Assembly (NCBI GenBank): GCA_023423995.1
Contig: JAFAEL010000157.1
Span: 1 to 24,357, forward strand
Reading direction: 5' to 3'
Length of the DNA stretch: 24,357 nt
DNA from: Pseudomonadota bacterium
GTDB lineage: Bacteria > Pseudomonadota > Alphaproteobacteria > Rhizobiales > Beijerinckiaceae
The position numbers and the translations under genes were made by a program. This document shows, in pieces, positions 1 to 6,787 of the stretch. Numbering within the stretch: the stretch's first letter is position 1; every line of letters begins with the position of its first letter. Under the pieces are notes generated by a model. The model worked only from the letters and a program-made list of their open reading frames with translations, made no database searches and had not been told where the DNA came from.

Positions 1-320
1 ATCGTCTCCGGCGTCTCCACCGGCACCTTGAGGGCGAGGCCGAGCGCCGATCCCTTCGGGGTCAGCGTGTACCAGGCCAGCCAGTCCACCAGTCGGCGCA
101 GCGGGGCCGGCATGGGCGGCACGTCGAACTTGCCCGCGACCTTCTTGAAATTGTCGCCCGCTCCCGGCCGGACCGACCACACGACCCCGTAGCGCTCGCG
201 CGGGCCGAGCGGCACGGCGACGAGATCGCCTTCTTCCAGGTGAAGGTCGTCGGGAACGGCGTAGCTGTAGGTCTGGTCCAGCGCGAGCGGGATCAGGATC
301 TCGGCGACCCGCGCCGTCAT
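1..320 (-). CDS. priA: Primosomal protein N' (replication restart helicase PriA), N-terminal part, cut by window edge
   Basis: Only the first 106 codons are present; the gene runs off the left edge. The protein begins MTARVAEILIPLALDQTYSY and continues with a GDLVAVPLGPRERYGVVW stretch, which matches the N-terminal 3'-DNA-binding domain of PriA, the domain that recognises the 3' end of a leading strand at a stalled fork. PriA is a DEAH-type helicase that reloads DnaB; the helicase motifs would lie outside the window. The ATG at 320 is chosen because homologues start at the same point relative to the LDQTYSYAVP motif. It is divergent from xerC, with 83 bp between the two starts. The family call is firm, but nothing can be said about integrity beyond residue 106. 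Confidence 0.9.
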   Translation of the reverse strand, partial: MTARVAEILIPLALDQTYSYAVPDDLHLEEGDLVAVPLGPRERYGVVWSVRPGAGDNFKKVAGKFDVPPMPAPLRRLVDWLAWYTLTPKGSALGLALKVPVETPET

Positions 321-403
321 TCGGAAAGGCTCAACCCGGACCGGTCAGGATAGGTGTGTGATCAGATCGTGAACATGGCGGTTCGGCGTTGAACAGGCAA
401 CCG

Positions 404-1543
404 ATGAGCGCGACGCATCCCCCTCCCCCCGCGAAGCGGCGGGGAGGGGCTAGGGGTGGGGGGAGCGACATCGTGGACAAGCTCACGACCTCCCGACCCG
501 GCGCGCCCCCCACCCCGGTTCGGGCTTCGCCCGACTCGGCCCTCCCCACCGCAAGCGGGGGGAGGGAGGGGTGCGAGCCCGCCGAAGCCGGAGCAGCCCA
601 GGCCATCCTCCCCGGAACGCCCGCGCTTCACCGGGTCGTGGCGTCCTGGCTGTCCGCCCTCGGGGCCGAGCGCAGGCTCTCGCCGAAGACCGTCGAGGCC
701 TATTCGCGCGACCTGCGGCAGTTCCTCGCCTTCCTGGTGGGGCATCTCGGCGAGCAGCCCTCGCCGGGCGCGGTCACCGGGCTGAAGCCGGCCGATATCC
801 GCGCCTTCCTGGCCCATCGCCGCCGCGCCGGGATCGAGAGCCGCTCGCTGATGCGCCAGCTGGCCGCGCTCCGGTCCTTCGGCCGGCACCTCGAACGGGA
901 GGGGCACGGCACCGCCTCCGCCTTCGCGGCGATCCGCAGCCCGAAGGTCGCGAAGGGTCTGCCGAAGCCGGTCTCGGCCTCCGCCGCGCTCGCGATGGCG
1001 GATGCCGGTACGCGGGCCGGCGAGGCGCGCGAGCCCTGGGTGCTGGCGCGGGATGCCGCCGTGATCGCGCTTCTCTACGGCTCGGGCCTGCGCATCGCGG
1101 AAGCGCTCGGCATCGCCCGGGAGGACGCGCCCGTCGGGGCGGCCGATTCCGTCACCGTCACGGGCAAGGGCGGCAAGATGCGCAGCGTGCCCGTGATCCC
1201 GCCCGTCCGGCGGGCGATCGAGGAATACCTGGCGCTCTGCCCCTATCACCTGCCCGCCAAGGGGCCGCTCTTCGTCGGCCAGAAGGGCGGTCCGCTCTCG
1301 CCCCGCATCATCCAATATGCCGTCGAGGGCCTGCGCGGTGCACTGGGCCTCGACGCCAAGGCGACGCCGCACGCCTTGCGCCACTCCTTCGCGACGCATC
1401 TCCTGTCGCGCGGCGGGGAACTGCGGGCGATCCAGGAGTTGCTCGGCCACGCCTCGCTCTCGACGACCCAGATCTACACCCAGGTCGACGCGGCACGGCT
1501 GATGGCGGCCTATGACGCCGCCCATCCGCGCGCCCGCGGCTGA
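404..1543 (+). CDS. xerC: Site-specific tyrosine recombinase XerC, with a repeat-encoded N-terminal extension
   Basis: A 379-residue tyrosine recombinase that, with XerD, resolves chromosome dimers at dif. The N-terminal SAM-like core-binding domain begins at about residue 80 (ERRLSPKTVEAYSRDLRQFL). The catalytic domain has every expected residue: Arg about 230 (YGSGLRIAEAL), Lys about 255 (TGKGGK), His/Arg about 323/326 (HALRHSF), His about 349 (LLGHASL) and the nucleophile Tyr about 358 (IYTQVD). XerC is usually about 300 residues; the excess is N-terminal and is encoded by the palindromic repeat at 420-566, read through in frame. ATG 404 is the first ATG in frame. Alternatives are TTG 389, or GTG 638, which would exclude the repeat but has no ribosome binding site. 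XerC is favoured over XerD from the priA context. It is convergent with the next gene, with 13 bp between stops. Confidence 0.9.
   Translation: MSATHPPPPAKRRGGARGGGSDIVDKLTTSRPGAPPTPVRASPDSALPTASGGREGCEPAEAGAAQAILPGTPALHRVVASWLSALGAERRLSPKTVEAYSRDLRQFLAFLVGHLGEQPSPGAVTGLKPADIRAFLAHRRRAGIESRSLMRQLAALRSFGRHLEREGHGTASAFAAIRSPKVAKGLPKPVSASAALAMADAGTRAGEAREPWVLARDAAVIALLYGSGLRIAEALGIAREDAPVGAADSVTVTGKGGKMRSVPVIPPVRRAIEEYLALCPYHLPAKGPLFVGQKGGPLSPRIIQYAVEGLRGALGLDAKATPHALRHSFATHLLSRGGELRAIQELLGHASLSTTQIYTQVDAARLMAAYDAAHPRARG
420..566. repeat. G/C-rich compound palindromic repeat (RPE-like) inside the 5' part of xerC
   Basis: This 147-bp element contains three nested palindromes. Left hairpin: CCCCTCCCC (420-428) pairs with GGGGAGGGG (441-449) around an inner CCGC/GCGG. 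Right hairpin: CCCTCCCC (540-547) pairs with GGGGAGGG (559-566) around CCGC/GCGG. An outer arm, GGGGTGGGGGG (453-463), is perfectly complementary to CCCCCCACCCC (506-516), and CGGGCTTCGCCCG (521-533) forms a further small stem. The layout resembles dispersed palindromic elements common between genes in high-GC alphaproteobacteria. Its length is a multiple of three and it has no stop in the xerC frame. Confidence 0.8.
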
Positions 1544-1556
1544 GGACGGCCTTAGG

Positions 1557-1919
1557 TCACCCGCGCTTGTCGGCGTTCCACACGCCCGAGCAGCCGGTCG
1601 AGGTCTTCCAGGTGCCGTTGCCGGAGGCGCCGGAGATGCGGCCGGTCACCTGCGCGCGCTGCTCGCCGCGCGAGATCGTGCCGTTCACGGCGCCGCTCCC
1701 GCTCACGCCGCCCGAGGCGCTGAAGGCCTCGCGGCCGCCATACCGGATCGCGCCGTTCTGGACGATGATCGGATAGCGGTAGACCTTGTCGCATTCGCCC
1801 TGGCGGGTGATCACCTCGACGCTCCAGTTGCCGTCGAACTTGTTCGGCGCCTTCTGGGCGAGGGCCGGTGCCGAGAGCACGCACGCGACGAGCGCGACGG
1901 ATATCGATGTGATGCGCAA
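1557..1919 (-). CDS. Small exported hypothetical protein
   Basis: A 120-residue protein with a clear Sec signal peptide: a short Arg-containing start, a hydrophobic core (VALVACVLSAPALA) and an Ala-x-Ala cleavage site before QKAPNKFDG. The mature part is about 100 residues with FDGNWSVEV near its start, a Gly/Ser-rich middle (SGGVSGSGAVNG) and two cysteines (GECDK and STGCSGVW) that could form a disulfide. Small periplasmic proteins with the same order of motifs are common in Hyphomicrobiales, but I know no function for them. The start is TTG at 1919, because the signal peptide begins exactly there and GGGGAGGA lies 4-5 bases upstream; longer upstream reading has no signal-peptide character. 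No promoter was identified. Confidence 0.75.
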   Translation of the reverse strand: MRITSISVALVACVLSAPALAQKAPNKFDGNWSVEVITRQGECDKVYRYPIIVQNGAIRYGGREAFSASGGVSGSGAVNGTISRGEQRAQVTGRISGASGNGTWKTSTGCSGVWNADKRG

Positions 1920-2092
1920 GCCATCCTCCCCGGGTCGTTCGTTCCTCGACTGAACGCCCGAGCGGGATTTGCGATCCGGGCTGGAGTGTCGGCTGTCGCA
2001 ACTTCGATGCGATGCGGCCGAGGGCTCCTTCCGGGGCTCGCCGTTGCGGGATAGCCTATGGAGCCCTTCGCCCTGCCCGACGTGGAGGAACA

Positions 2093-2716
2093 ATGGGGAA
2101 TGCCTCTGACCGACCGAATTTCCGCTCGGCTGCAGCTCGGTTGAGACAGGCCCAGGACGTCTCGCGTCGGCTGATGGAGCAGGCGCCGATTCCCGTCATG
2201 GTGCTGTCGCAGGATCTCCGGATCGTGGACGCGAACCCCGCCTATCTCAGGGCGGTGTCGCGCCATCGGGATTCGCTGGCCGGACGGCCGATGTTCGAGG
2301 CGTTCCCGGACAGCCCGCACGATCCCGTCCCGACCGGCGTCCAGAACCTCTCGAGCTCCTTCGAGGAGGTTCTTCGCTCGGCCGGCTCGAACGTCATGCC
2401 CCTGCAGCGATACGACATCCAGCCGGAGGGACGCTCCTGGGAGGTGCGCTACTGGAACCCGATCAACTGGCCAGTCCTGAACGAGGACGGCTCGGTCGCG
2501 GCTCTCGTCCACCACGTTCTGGATGTGACCGAGACGGTTCTTCAGGGCAGGTGGAACGCCTCCGTGCGAACATGGTCGAGCGGGGACCTGCTGGCTCGTG
2601 CCGATGCCGCGATCTCAAATGCGAAGCGCATCAGGGCCGAGATGGGCCGCGACCTGGAGCTGACTCGGCTCCAGAGCGAGAGGCGGACCCGGGCCGGACG
2701 GACGAGAGGGTCGTAG
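2093..2716 (+). CDS. Stand-alone PAS-domain protein
   Basis: A 207-residue protein with one PAS domain from about residue 27 to 150 (QAPIPVMVLSQDLRIVDANP at the start, WEVRYWNPINWPVLNEDGSV in the middle, HHVLDVTETV at the end). This order is typical of PAS_4-type sensor modules found at the front of histidine kinases. The remaining 55 residues are charged and helical (ISNAKRIRAEMGRDLELTRL) and could be a coiled-coil linker, after which the protein stops with an Arg-rich tail. No kinase, GGDEF or HTH domain follows in any frame before the next gene, so it is either a small PAS partner protein or the relic of a truncated kinase. ATG 2093 has a strong ribosome binding site, GGAGGA, just upstream. 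The ligand is unknown. Confidence 0.75.
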   Translation: MGNASDRPNFRSAAARLRQAQDVSRRLMEQAPIPVMVLSQDLRIVDANPAYLRAVSRHRDSLAGRPMFEAFPDSPHDPVPTGVQNLSSSFEEVLRSAGSNVMPLQRYDIQPEGRSWEVRYWNPINWPVLNEDGSVAALVHHVLDVTETVLQGRWNASVRTWSSGDLLARADAAISNAKRIRAEMGRDLELTRLQSERRTRAGRTRGS

Positions 2717-2822
2717 ACGAAGGGGCCGAGTTGCGATCCTCCGGCCAAGACCCGCTCGAGACGACGGGTTCGCGGGCCGGATGCTCGGCCGACCTGTGCG
2801 CTCTGTCCGCTACCGGACGGCA

Positions 2823-2847
2823 GGAACGTGGCGATGAAGGCTTCGTT
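2823..2847 (+). promoter_or_regulatory. Probable EcfG (general stress sigma factor) promoter
   Basis: GGAAC at 2823-2827 is followed after exactly 16 bases by CGTT at 2844-2847. This matches the EcfG-type consensus GGAAC-N16/17-CGTT known for the PhyR-NepR-EcfG stress response of alphaproteobacteria. The predicted transcript would start about 18 bases before the ATG of the DUF892 gene, a sensible spacing. DUF892 proteins are often stress-induced, which fits. It rests on sequence match only. Confidence 0.6.
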
Positions 2848-2870
2848 GGCCAGGAAAGAAGGAAACCGCC

Positions 2871-3365
2871 ATGGCCGACAAAGACCTCAAAGCCCTCTTC
2901 CTGCACCAGCTGAAGGACACCTACTTTGCCGAGAATGCGATCCTGAAAGGACTGCCCAAGCTCGCGGAAGCGGCCCGGAGCGAAGAGCTGAAGGGAGCCT
3001 TCCGGGTGCACGCGGAGGAGACCCGGGAGCAGGTGAAGCGGCTCGACCAGGTCTTCAGGGTTCTCGGCGAGAAGCCGGAGGCCGTCGAATGCCAGGCCAT
3101 CCAGGGCATCCTCGCCGAAGGCGACGAGGTCATCGAGGAGTTCGGCGGGTCGGAGGCGATCGATGCCGGGCTGATCTCGGCCGCGCAGGCCGTCGAGCAT
3201 TACGAGATCACGCGCTACGGGACGCTTCTGGCCTGGGCGAAGCAACTCGGGCTGTCCGAGGCTGCCGATCTCCTGAAGGAGACGCTGGTCGAGGAGGAGA
3301 ATACCGACCAGCTCCTGTCCGAGCTCGCGGAAGAGGCCGCGAACCCGGCAGCCGCCGCGGCCTGA
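2871..3365 (+). CDS. Ferritin-like DUF892 (YciE/YciF family) protein
   Basis: A 164-residue cytosolic protein of the YciE/YciF (DUF892) ferritin-like family. It opens with the family hallmark LKALFLHQLKDTYFAENAI, followed by long amphipathic helices rich in Glu and His (HAEETREQ, AVEHYEITRYGTL, VEEENTDQLL). These can supply carboxylate/His ligands for a di-iron centre in a four-helix bundle. The length is usual for the family. Members are stress-induced and thought to bind metal, but no physiological reaction is established. ATG 2871 follows a purine-rich AAGAAGGAAA. An EcfG-like promoter ends 23 bp upstream, suggesting control by the general stress response. It is convergent with the broken SRPBCC gene. 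Confidence 0.88.
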   Translation: MADKDLKALFLHQLKDTYFAENAILKGLPKLAEAARSEELKGAFRVHAEETREQVKRLDQVFRVLGEKPEAVECQAIQGILAEGDEVIEEFGGSEAIDAGLISAAQAVEHYEITRYGTLLAWAKQLGLSEAADLLKETLVEEENTDQLLSELAEEAANPAAAAA

Positions 3366-3422
3366 GCGGCGCTTCGGCCGGGCCGGGTGCCCGGCCCCAT
3401 GGCCGACAAGCTGGGGCGGTCG

Positions 3423-3937
3423 TCAGGCCGCTTCCGACCGGAGGTGCTCGGCGAGCTGCTCCATCGTGCCGGAGGTGCCCTGCTCCATGGAGGCGAAGAA
3501 GCCTTCGAACATGGCCATCTCCTCCTCCGTGGCGTTGATGGGGTTCCCCTGCATGTGCACGGTCGTGCGCCCACCCTCCTCGGTCAGCGTGACCTCGCTC
3601 TCGACTTCGAGCGGCCACGTCTCGCTGAACGGCGCTCGCTTGAGGCCGCCCGTCTCGTCGGAGAACGCGCTGGCATACACGAGCCGATGGGGGCCTCGAT
3701 CTTTCGGTATTCGAAGCGGCCCCACCACACGTCGCCGTTGGGAAGGGCCATGCTGTAGAGAAACAGGCCGCCCGGGCGGAGTTCGAGCCGTTTGACCTGA
3801 ATCGCGCAGCCCTTCGGGCCCCACCAGCGCTGCAGCCGGTCGGCCTCGGTCCAGGCCTTCCAGACCAGCTCGCGCGGCGCATCGAACGTGCGTGAGAAAA
3901 CGAACGGCTGCGTGGCGCTCTTCAGCTCGGCACTCAT
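3423..3937 (-). pseudogene. SRPBCC (AHSA1/CalC-like) domain gene, interrupted by a 1-base frameshift
   Basis: Read from the ATG at 3937, the frame gives a normal SRPBCC/AHSA1 N-terminus (FSRTFDAPRELVWKAWTEAD, then WWGPKGC and RPGGLFLYSM) and reaches EYRKIEAP. Thereafter the expected continuation, HRLVYASAFSDETGG to a normal C-terminus (NATEEEMAMFEGFFASMEQG, TMEQLAEHL), lies in another frame. The switch maps to the G run at 3689-3693 on the plus strand, where five Gs are present and six would restore one 171-residue protein. The original frame ends early with an unrelated Arg-rich tail. The gene overlaps the ArsR gene by 4 bp (ATGA), a common pairing in which the small ligand-binding protein and its regulator form one operon. 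It could be a real recent mutation or a sequencing error in a homopolymer. Confidence 0.85.
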
Positions 3938-4299
3938 CGTGTCCCTCCACCCTTTTCGGTTTCATCGGTCGCGGCGGCCTGGACGTCGCGGAGATAGTCT
4001 CCCAGGCGGTCAAAGCTGTCGTCGAAGAAGCGCCGGTAGAGCGCGAGCCACTCGTCCACCTCGCGCAGCGGCGTCGGCTCGAGCCGGCAGGGACGCCACT
4101 GCGCCTCCCGCCCCCGCGTGATGAGCCCGGCCTTCTCGAGCACTTTCAGGTGCTTGGAGATGGCCGGCAGGCTCATCCGGAACGGCTCGGCCAGTTCCGT
4201 CACGCTCGTCTCGCCGCGCGACAGCCGCGCCAGGATCGCGCGGCGTGTCGGGTCGGCGAGCGCCGAGAAGGTCGAGCTGAGATGGTCCTGCGCGAGCAC
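3934..4299 (-). CDS. ArsR-family (SdpR-like) transcriptional regulator
   Basis: A 121-residue winged-helix repressor. The family signature FSALADPTRRAILARLSRGE is followed by the HTH, with TSVTELAEPFRMSLPAISKH as helices 2-3 and HLKVLEKAGLITRGREAQWR as recognition end and wing. It lacks the Cys metal-binding pair of ArsR/SmtB sensors, so it is probably not metal responsive; it belongs with regulators paired to SRPBCC proteins. The first gene of a two-gene operon, its stop overlaps the SRPBCC start by 4 bp. GTG 4299 is taken as start because the conserved N-terminus begins there; no strong ribosome binding site is visible. The promoter and an inverted repeat directly upstream suggest autorepression. 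Confidence 0.9.
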   Translation of the reverse strand: MLAQDHLSSTFSALADPTRRAILARLSRGETSVTELAEPFRMSLPAISKHLKVLEKAGLITRGREAQWRPCRLEPTPLREVDEWLALYRRFFDDSFDRLGDYLRDVQAAATDETEKGGGTR

Positions 4300-4303
4300 C
4301 TAG

Positions 4304-4336
4304 TTTACCGATGGGTTAATTAGCTTGTCGGTTAAA
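4304..4336. promoter_or_regulatory. Probable ArsR operator
   Basis: In a GC-rich genome this short AT-rich patch stands out. TTTACC (4304-4309) and GGTTAA (4314-4319) form an imperfect inverted repeat separated by 4 bases, and a second GGTTAA copy sits at 4330-4335, exactly 16 bp further on. The sites lie between the -10 element and the regulator's start codon, where a bound repressor would block transcription. Confidence 0.6.
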
Positions 4337-4361
4337 TAGACGGCAAGCCGCACGGCGTCAA
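4333..4361 (-). promoter_or_regulatory. Sigma-70 promoter of the arsR-SRPBCC operon
   Basis: On the minus strand, TTGACG (4361-4356) and TATTTA (4338-4333) are separated by exactly 17 bases. Transcription would start near 4326, giving a short leader of under 30 bases. The -10 box overlaps the distal GGTTAA half-site of the operator, which fits direct autorepression. Confidence 0.7.
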
Positions 4362-4422
4362 GCCGGGCCGTGGCGCTCTCGATGTTGGCGGAGAGCGGCT
4401 CGTCGAGCGCGCCGCTTGGAGA

Positions 4423-5073
4423 TCAGGCTGCCGGGCGCTTCGCGAAGGCGAGGCCGATGCCGAGCGCGACCATCGCGGCGCCCGAGGCCTCCCGAAGCCG
4501 CCGGACCAGGGCCGGACGCGCGGACGCGCTGTCCCGGATCCCGCTCGCCGCGAAGGCGACGGCGATGTCGGCGAGCGTATTCAGCGCAACCGAGACGAAG
4601 CCGAGCACCACGAATTGCAGCGCGACGTGACCCTGGGTCGGGTCGAGGAATTGCGGCACGAAGGCGAGGAAGAAGGCTGCCGTCTTCGGGTTCAGGGCCT
4701 CGACGAGCACGCCCTCGCGGAAGGCCCGTTTAGGCCCGATCGCCGGGGCCGGGCGGACGCCCTCGAGAGCCGTGGAGGCCTCCCGGCGGGCGGAACGGAA
4801 TGTGCGAAGCCCGAGCCAGACGAGATAGGCGGCGCCGACCAGCTTCAAGGCGGTGAAAAGCTCCGCGCTGGCGAGCACGATGGCGGATACGCCGAGGCTG
4901 CCTGCGAGGACGTGGACCAGGCCGCCAACACCCGTGCCGATGCTCGACGCGACCCCTTCCGCACGACCTCCGGCCAGCGTGCGGGCCGCGACGTAGAAGA
5001 TGCCGGGCCCAGGCGTGACCGCAAGCACCAGGGCCGCCACGGTGTACAGGGCGAGCTGGGTGAGGTCCGGCAC
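4423..5073 (-). CDS. LysE/RhtB-family amino-acid exporter
   Basis: A 216-residue inner-membrane protein with about six hydrophobic segments. The N-terminal signature AVTPGPGIFYVAARTLAGGR is the LysE/RhtB hallmark, followed by a Gly-rich second segment (GTGVGGLVHVLAGSLG), a third ending in YLVWLGLRTF, and the conserved EGVLVEALNPKTAAFFLAFV. The family exports amino acids (lysine, threonine, homoserine lactone and others) by proton exchange; the substrate cannot be told from sequence. It starts at GTG 5073, 14 bp after the acyl-CoA synthetase stop, so the two are probably cotranscribed, although no functional link is obvious. Translation may depend on coupling, as no clear ribosome binding site is seen. 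Confidence 0.88.
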   Translation of the reverse strand: MPDLTQLALYTVAALVLAVTPGPGIFYVAARTLAGGRAEGVASSIGTGVGGLVHVLAGSLGVSAIVLASAELFTALKLVGAAYLVWLGLRTFRSARREASTALEGVRPAPAIGPKRAFREGVLVEALNPKTAAFFLAFVPQFLDPTQGHVALQFVVLGFVSVALNTLADIAVAFAASGIRDSASARPALVRRLREASGAAMVALGIGLAFAKRPAA

Positions 5074-5087
5074 GGGGGCGTGAACCG

Positions 5088-6632
5088 CTAGGCTTCGGCG
5101 CGGAGGATGCGGCGGATGATCTTGCCGCTCGTCGTGATGGGCAGGTCGGGCCGGAACACGATCTCGCGCGGATAGGCATGCGCCGAGAGCCGCTCGCGGA
5201 CGAAGCTCTGGATCTCGGACGCCAGGGCCTCGGACGGCTGGTAGCCGGCCTTGGGCACCACGAAGACCTTCACGATCTCCGTGCGGAGCTCGTCCGGCCT
5301 GCCCACGGCGGCGGCGAGCGACACAGCGGGATGGCGCAGGAGGCAATCCTCGATCTCGCCGGGCCCGATGCGGTAGCCGGCCGACGTGATGACGTCGTCG
5401 TCGCGCCCGACGAAGGAGATGTAGCCCTCCGGGTCGACGGTCGCCTGGTCGCCCGTGGTCATCCAGTCGCCGACGAACTTCCGTTCGGTCGCCTCGTCGT
5501 TGTTCCAGTAGCGCAGGAACATGACCGGGTTCGGCCGGCGCACGGCGATCTGGCCGATCTCGCCCGGCTCGCAGGGCGTCCCGTCCGGCCGGATGATCGC
5601 GACGTCGTGGCCGGGGACCGGCTTTCCGGTCGCGCCGCCCTTGCCGATGGCGAGCGCCGAGCAGGTGCCGATGACGAGATTGCACTCCGTCTGGCCATAG
5701 GCCTCGTCGATCGGGATCCCGAAGGCCTCCTGGCCCCAGGCGGCCGTCTCCGCGCCCAGCGCCTCGCCGGCCGACATGACCGAGCGCATCTCCAGCGCGA
5801 AGCGCTCGCGCGGGCGCTGCACGGCGCGCAGCATGCGCAGGGCCGTCGGCGGGATGAAGGCGTTGCGGATGCCCTGGTCGGCGATCAGCCGGAAAGCCTG
5901 TTCCGGGTCGAACTTCTCCACCTTCCGGGCCACCACGGGCACGCCGTAGCGCAGGCTCGGCAGGAGGCAGTTGAGGAGGCCGCCCGCCCAGGCCCAGTCG
6001 GCCGGCGTCCAGAACCGGTCTTCCGGGCGTGGGAAGAGGCCGTGCGTGAAGACGATGCCGGGCAGATGGCCGAGCAGCACCCGGTGGCCGTGCAGCGCGC
6101 CCTTAGGCGGCCCGGTCGTGCCGGAGGTGTAGATCATGAGCGCCGGGTCGTCGGCGCCGGTGTCGCGCGGCGCGAAATCGGGCGAGGCGGCCGCGATCGC
6201 CTCCCAGAACCCCTCGATTGCGCCGTCGGGGCCGTGGATGGAGAGCGTCGTGTCGAGATCCGGCAGCCGGTCCCGGATGGTGGCGACCTTGGCGGCGCCC
6301 GTGCTGCCCGTGATCAGCGCCTTGGCGCCGGCATCCGCCAGCCGGTAGGCGAGGGCGTCCGCGCCGAAGAGGGAAGCGAGGGGCAGCGCGATCGCGCCGA
6401 GCTTGTAGATCGCGACATGCGCGACCGGGACGGCGACGCCCTGCTGCAGAAGGACAGCAACACGGTCGCCGGGGCCGATGCCGCGGGCGCGCAGGGCATT
6501 GGCGAGCCGATTGGATCGCTCGCGCAGCTGCCCGAAGGTCAGGATGTCGGTCGAGTCGTTGGGCCGGACCTCGATCACGGCCGGGCGATCGGGATCGGCC
6601 GCCGCCCAGCGGTCGGCGACGTCGACGCCCAT
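5088..6632 (-). CDS. AMP-forming acyl-CoA synthetase (medium-chain, ACSM-like)
   Basis: A 514-residue adenylate-forming enzyme that activates a carboxylic acid to acyl-AMP and then acyl-CoA. Visible motifs are the phosphate loop YTSGTTGPPKG (168-178), the aromatic/ATP motif EAYGQTECN, the hinge region TGDQATVDPEGY with GRDDDVITSAGYRIGPGEIE, and the catalytic Lys near 504 (TTSGKIIRR). SAGYRIGPGEIE resembles medium-chain ACSM enzymes more than acetyl-CoA synthetase. ATG 6632 is the first start in the open frame. However, the same frame stays open upstream and encodes FEALRAGFRWEIPARYN, a stretch usually part of this family's N-terminus, with no start codon in frame. The natural start appears to be ATG 6717, disconnected by a 7-bp duplication. 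The shorter form keeps the whole catalytic domain and may work. It is followed by lysE. Confidence 0.9.
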   Translation of the reverse strand: MGVDVADRWAAADPDRPAVIEVRPNDSTDILTFGQLRERSNRLANALRARGIGPGDRVAVLLQQGVAVPVAHVAIYKLGAIALPLASLFGADALAYRLADAGAKALITGSTGAAKVATIRDRLPDLDTTLSIHGPDGAIEGFWEAIAAASPDFAPRDTGADDPALMIYTSGTTGPPKGALHGHRVLLGHLPGIVFTHGLFPRPEDRFWTPADWAWAGGLLNCLLPSLRYGVPVVARKVEKFDPEQAFRLIADQGIRNAFIPPTALRMLRAVQRPRERFALEMRSVMSAGEALGAETAAWGQEAFGIPIDEAYGQTECNLVIGTCSALAIGKGGATGKPVPGHDVAIIRPDGTPCEPGEIGQIAVRRPNPVMFLRYWNNDEATERKFVGDWMTTGDQATVDPEGYISFVGRDDDVITSAGYRIGPGEIEDCLLRHPAVSLAAAVGRPDELRTEIVKVFVVPKAGYQPSEALASEIQSFVRERLSAHAYPREIVFRPDLPITTSGKIIRRILRAEA

Positions 6633-6717
6633 ATTGTAGCGGGCAGGGATCTCCCAGCGGAACCCGGCCCTCAGGGCCTCGAAGTCACGCGAGGCCGGAA
6701 GCCGGAAGCCGGCCCAT
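6633..6717 (-). other. Out-of-frame 5' end of the acyl-CoA synthetase gene
   Basis: ATG 6717 begins MGRLPASGLA and then stops. If one copy of the 7-bp tandem repeat GCCGGAA at 6694-6707 is removed, the same ATG reads MGRLPASRDFEALRAGF and runs straight into RWEIPARYN and the annotated MGVDV start, adding 28 residues. That N-terminus fits the family's usual length. As the sequence stands, the leader is frameshifted by +1. Confidence 0.65.
6694..6712. repeat. 7-bp tandem repeat (GCCGGAA, 2.7 copies)
   Basis: Plus strand: GCCGGAA at 6694-6700, GCCGGAA at 6701-6707, then GCCGG at 6708-6712. It sits between a candidate start codon and the acyl-CoA synthetase coding frame. The unit is not a multiple of three, so gain or loss of a copy changes the frame. 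Confidence 0.9.
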
Positions 6718-6787
6718 TCGGCCGGATGCTGGAGGGACGCTCGGGCGAGGCCTAAACTGGCCGCCGCGCCGGAATCGGGCAGCGGAG

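Noticed and set aside
420..566. The xerC repeat as a CRISPR-like array
   Set aside because: It is one compound palindrome, not repeats with equal spacers.
404..1543. The tyrosine recombinase as the integrase of a mobile island
   Set aside because: It sits divergently next to priA and looks like housekeeping XerC. There is no tRNA, att-like direct repeat or cargo of phage or plasmid genes nearby.
3689..3693. Programmed ribosomal frameshifting in the SRPBCC gene
   Set aside because: No slippery heptamer or downstream RNA structure is evident, and the family is normally a single frame; a mutation or sequence error is simpler.
5178..6755. A 525-codon open frame antisense to the acyl-CoA synthetase
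   Set aside because: Composition typical of a high-GC antisense shadow; the sense protein is clearly real.
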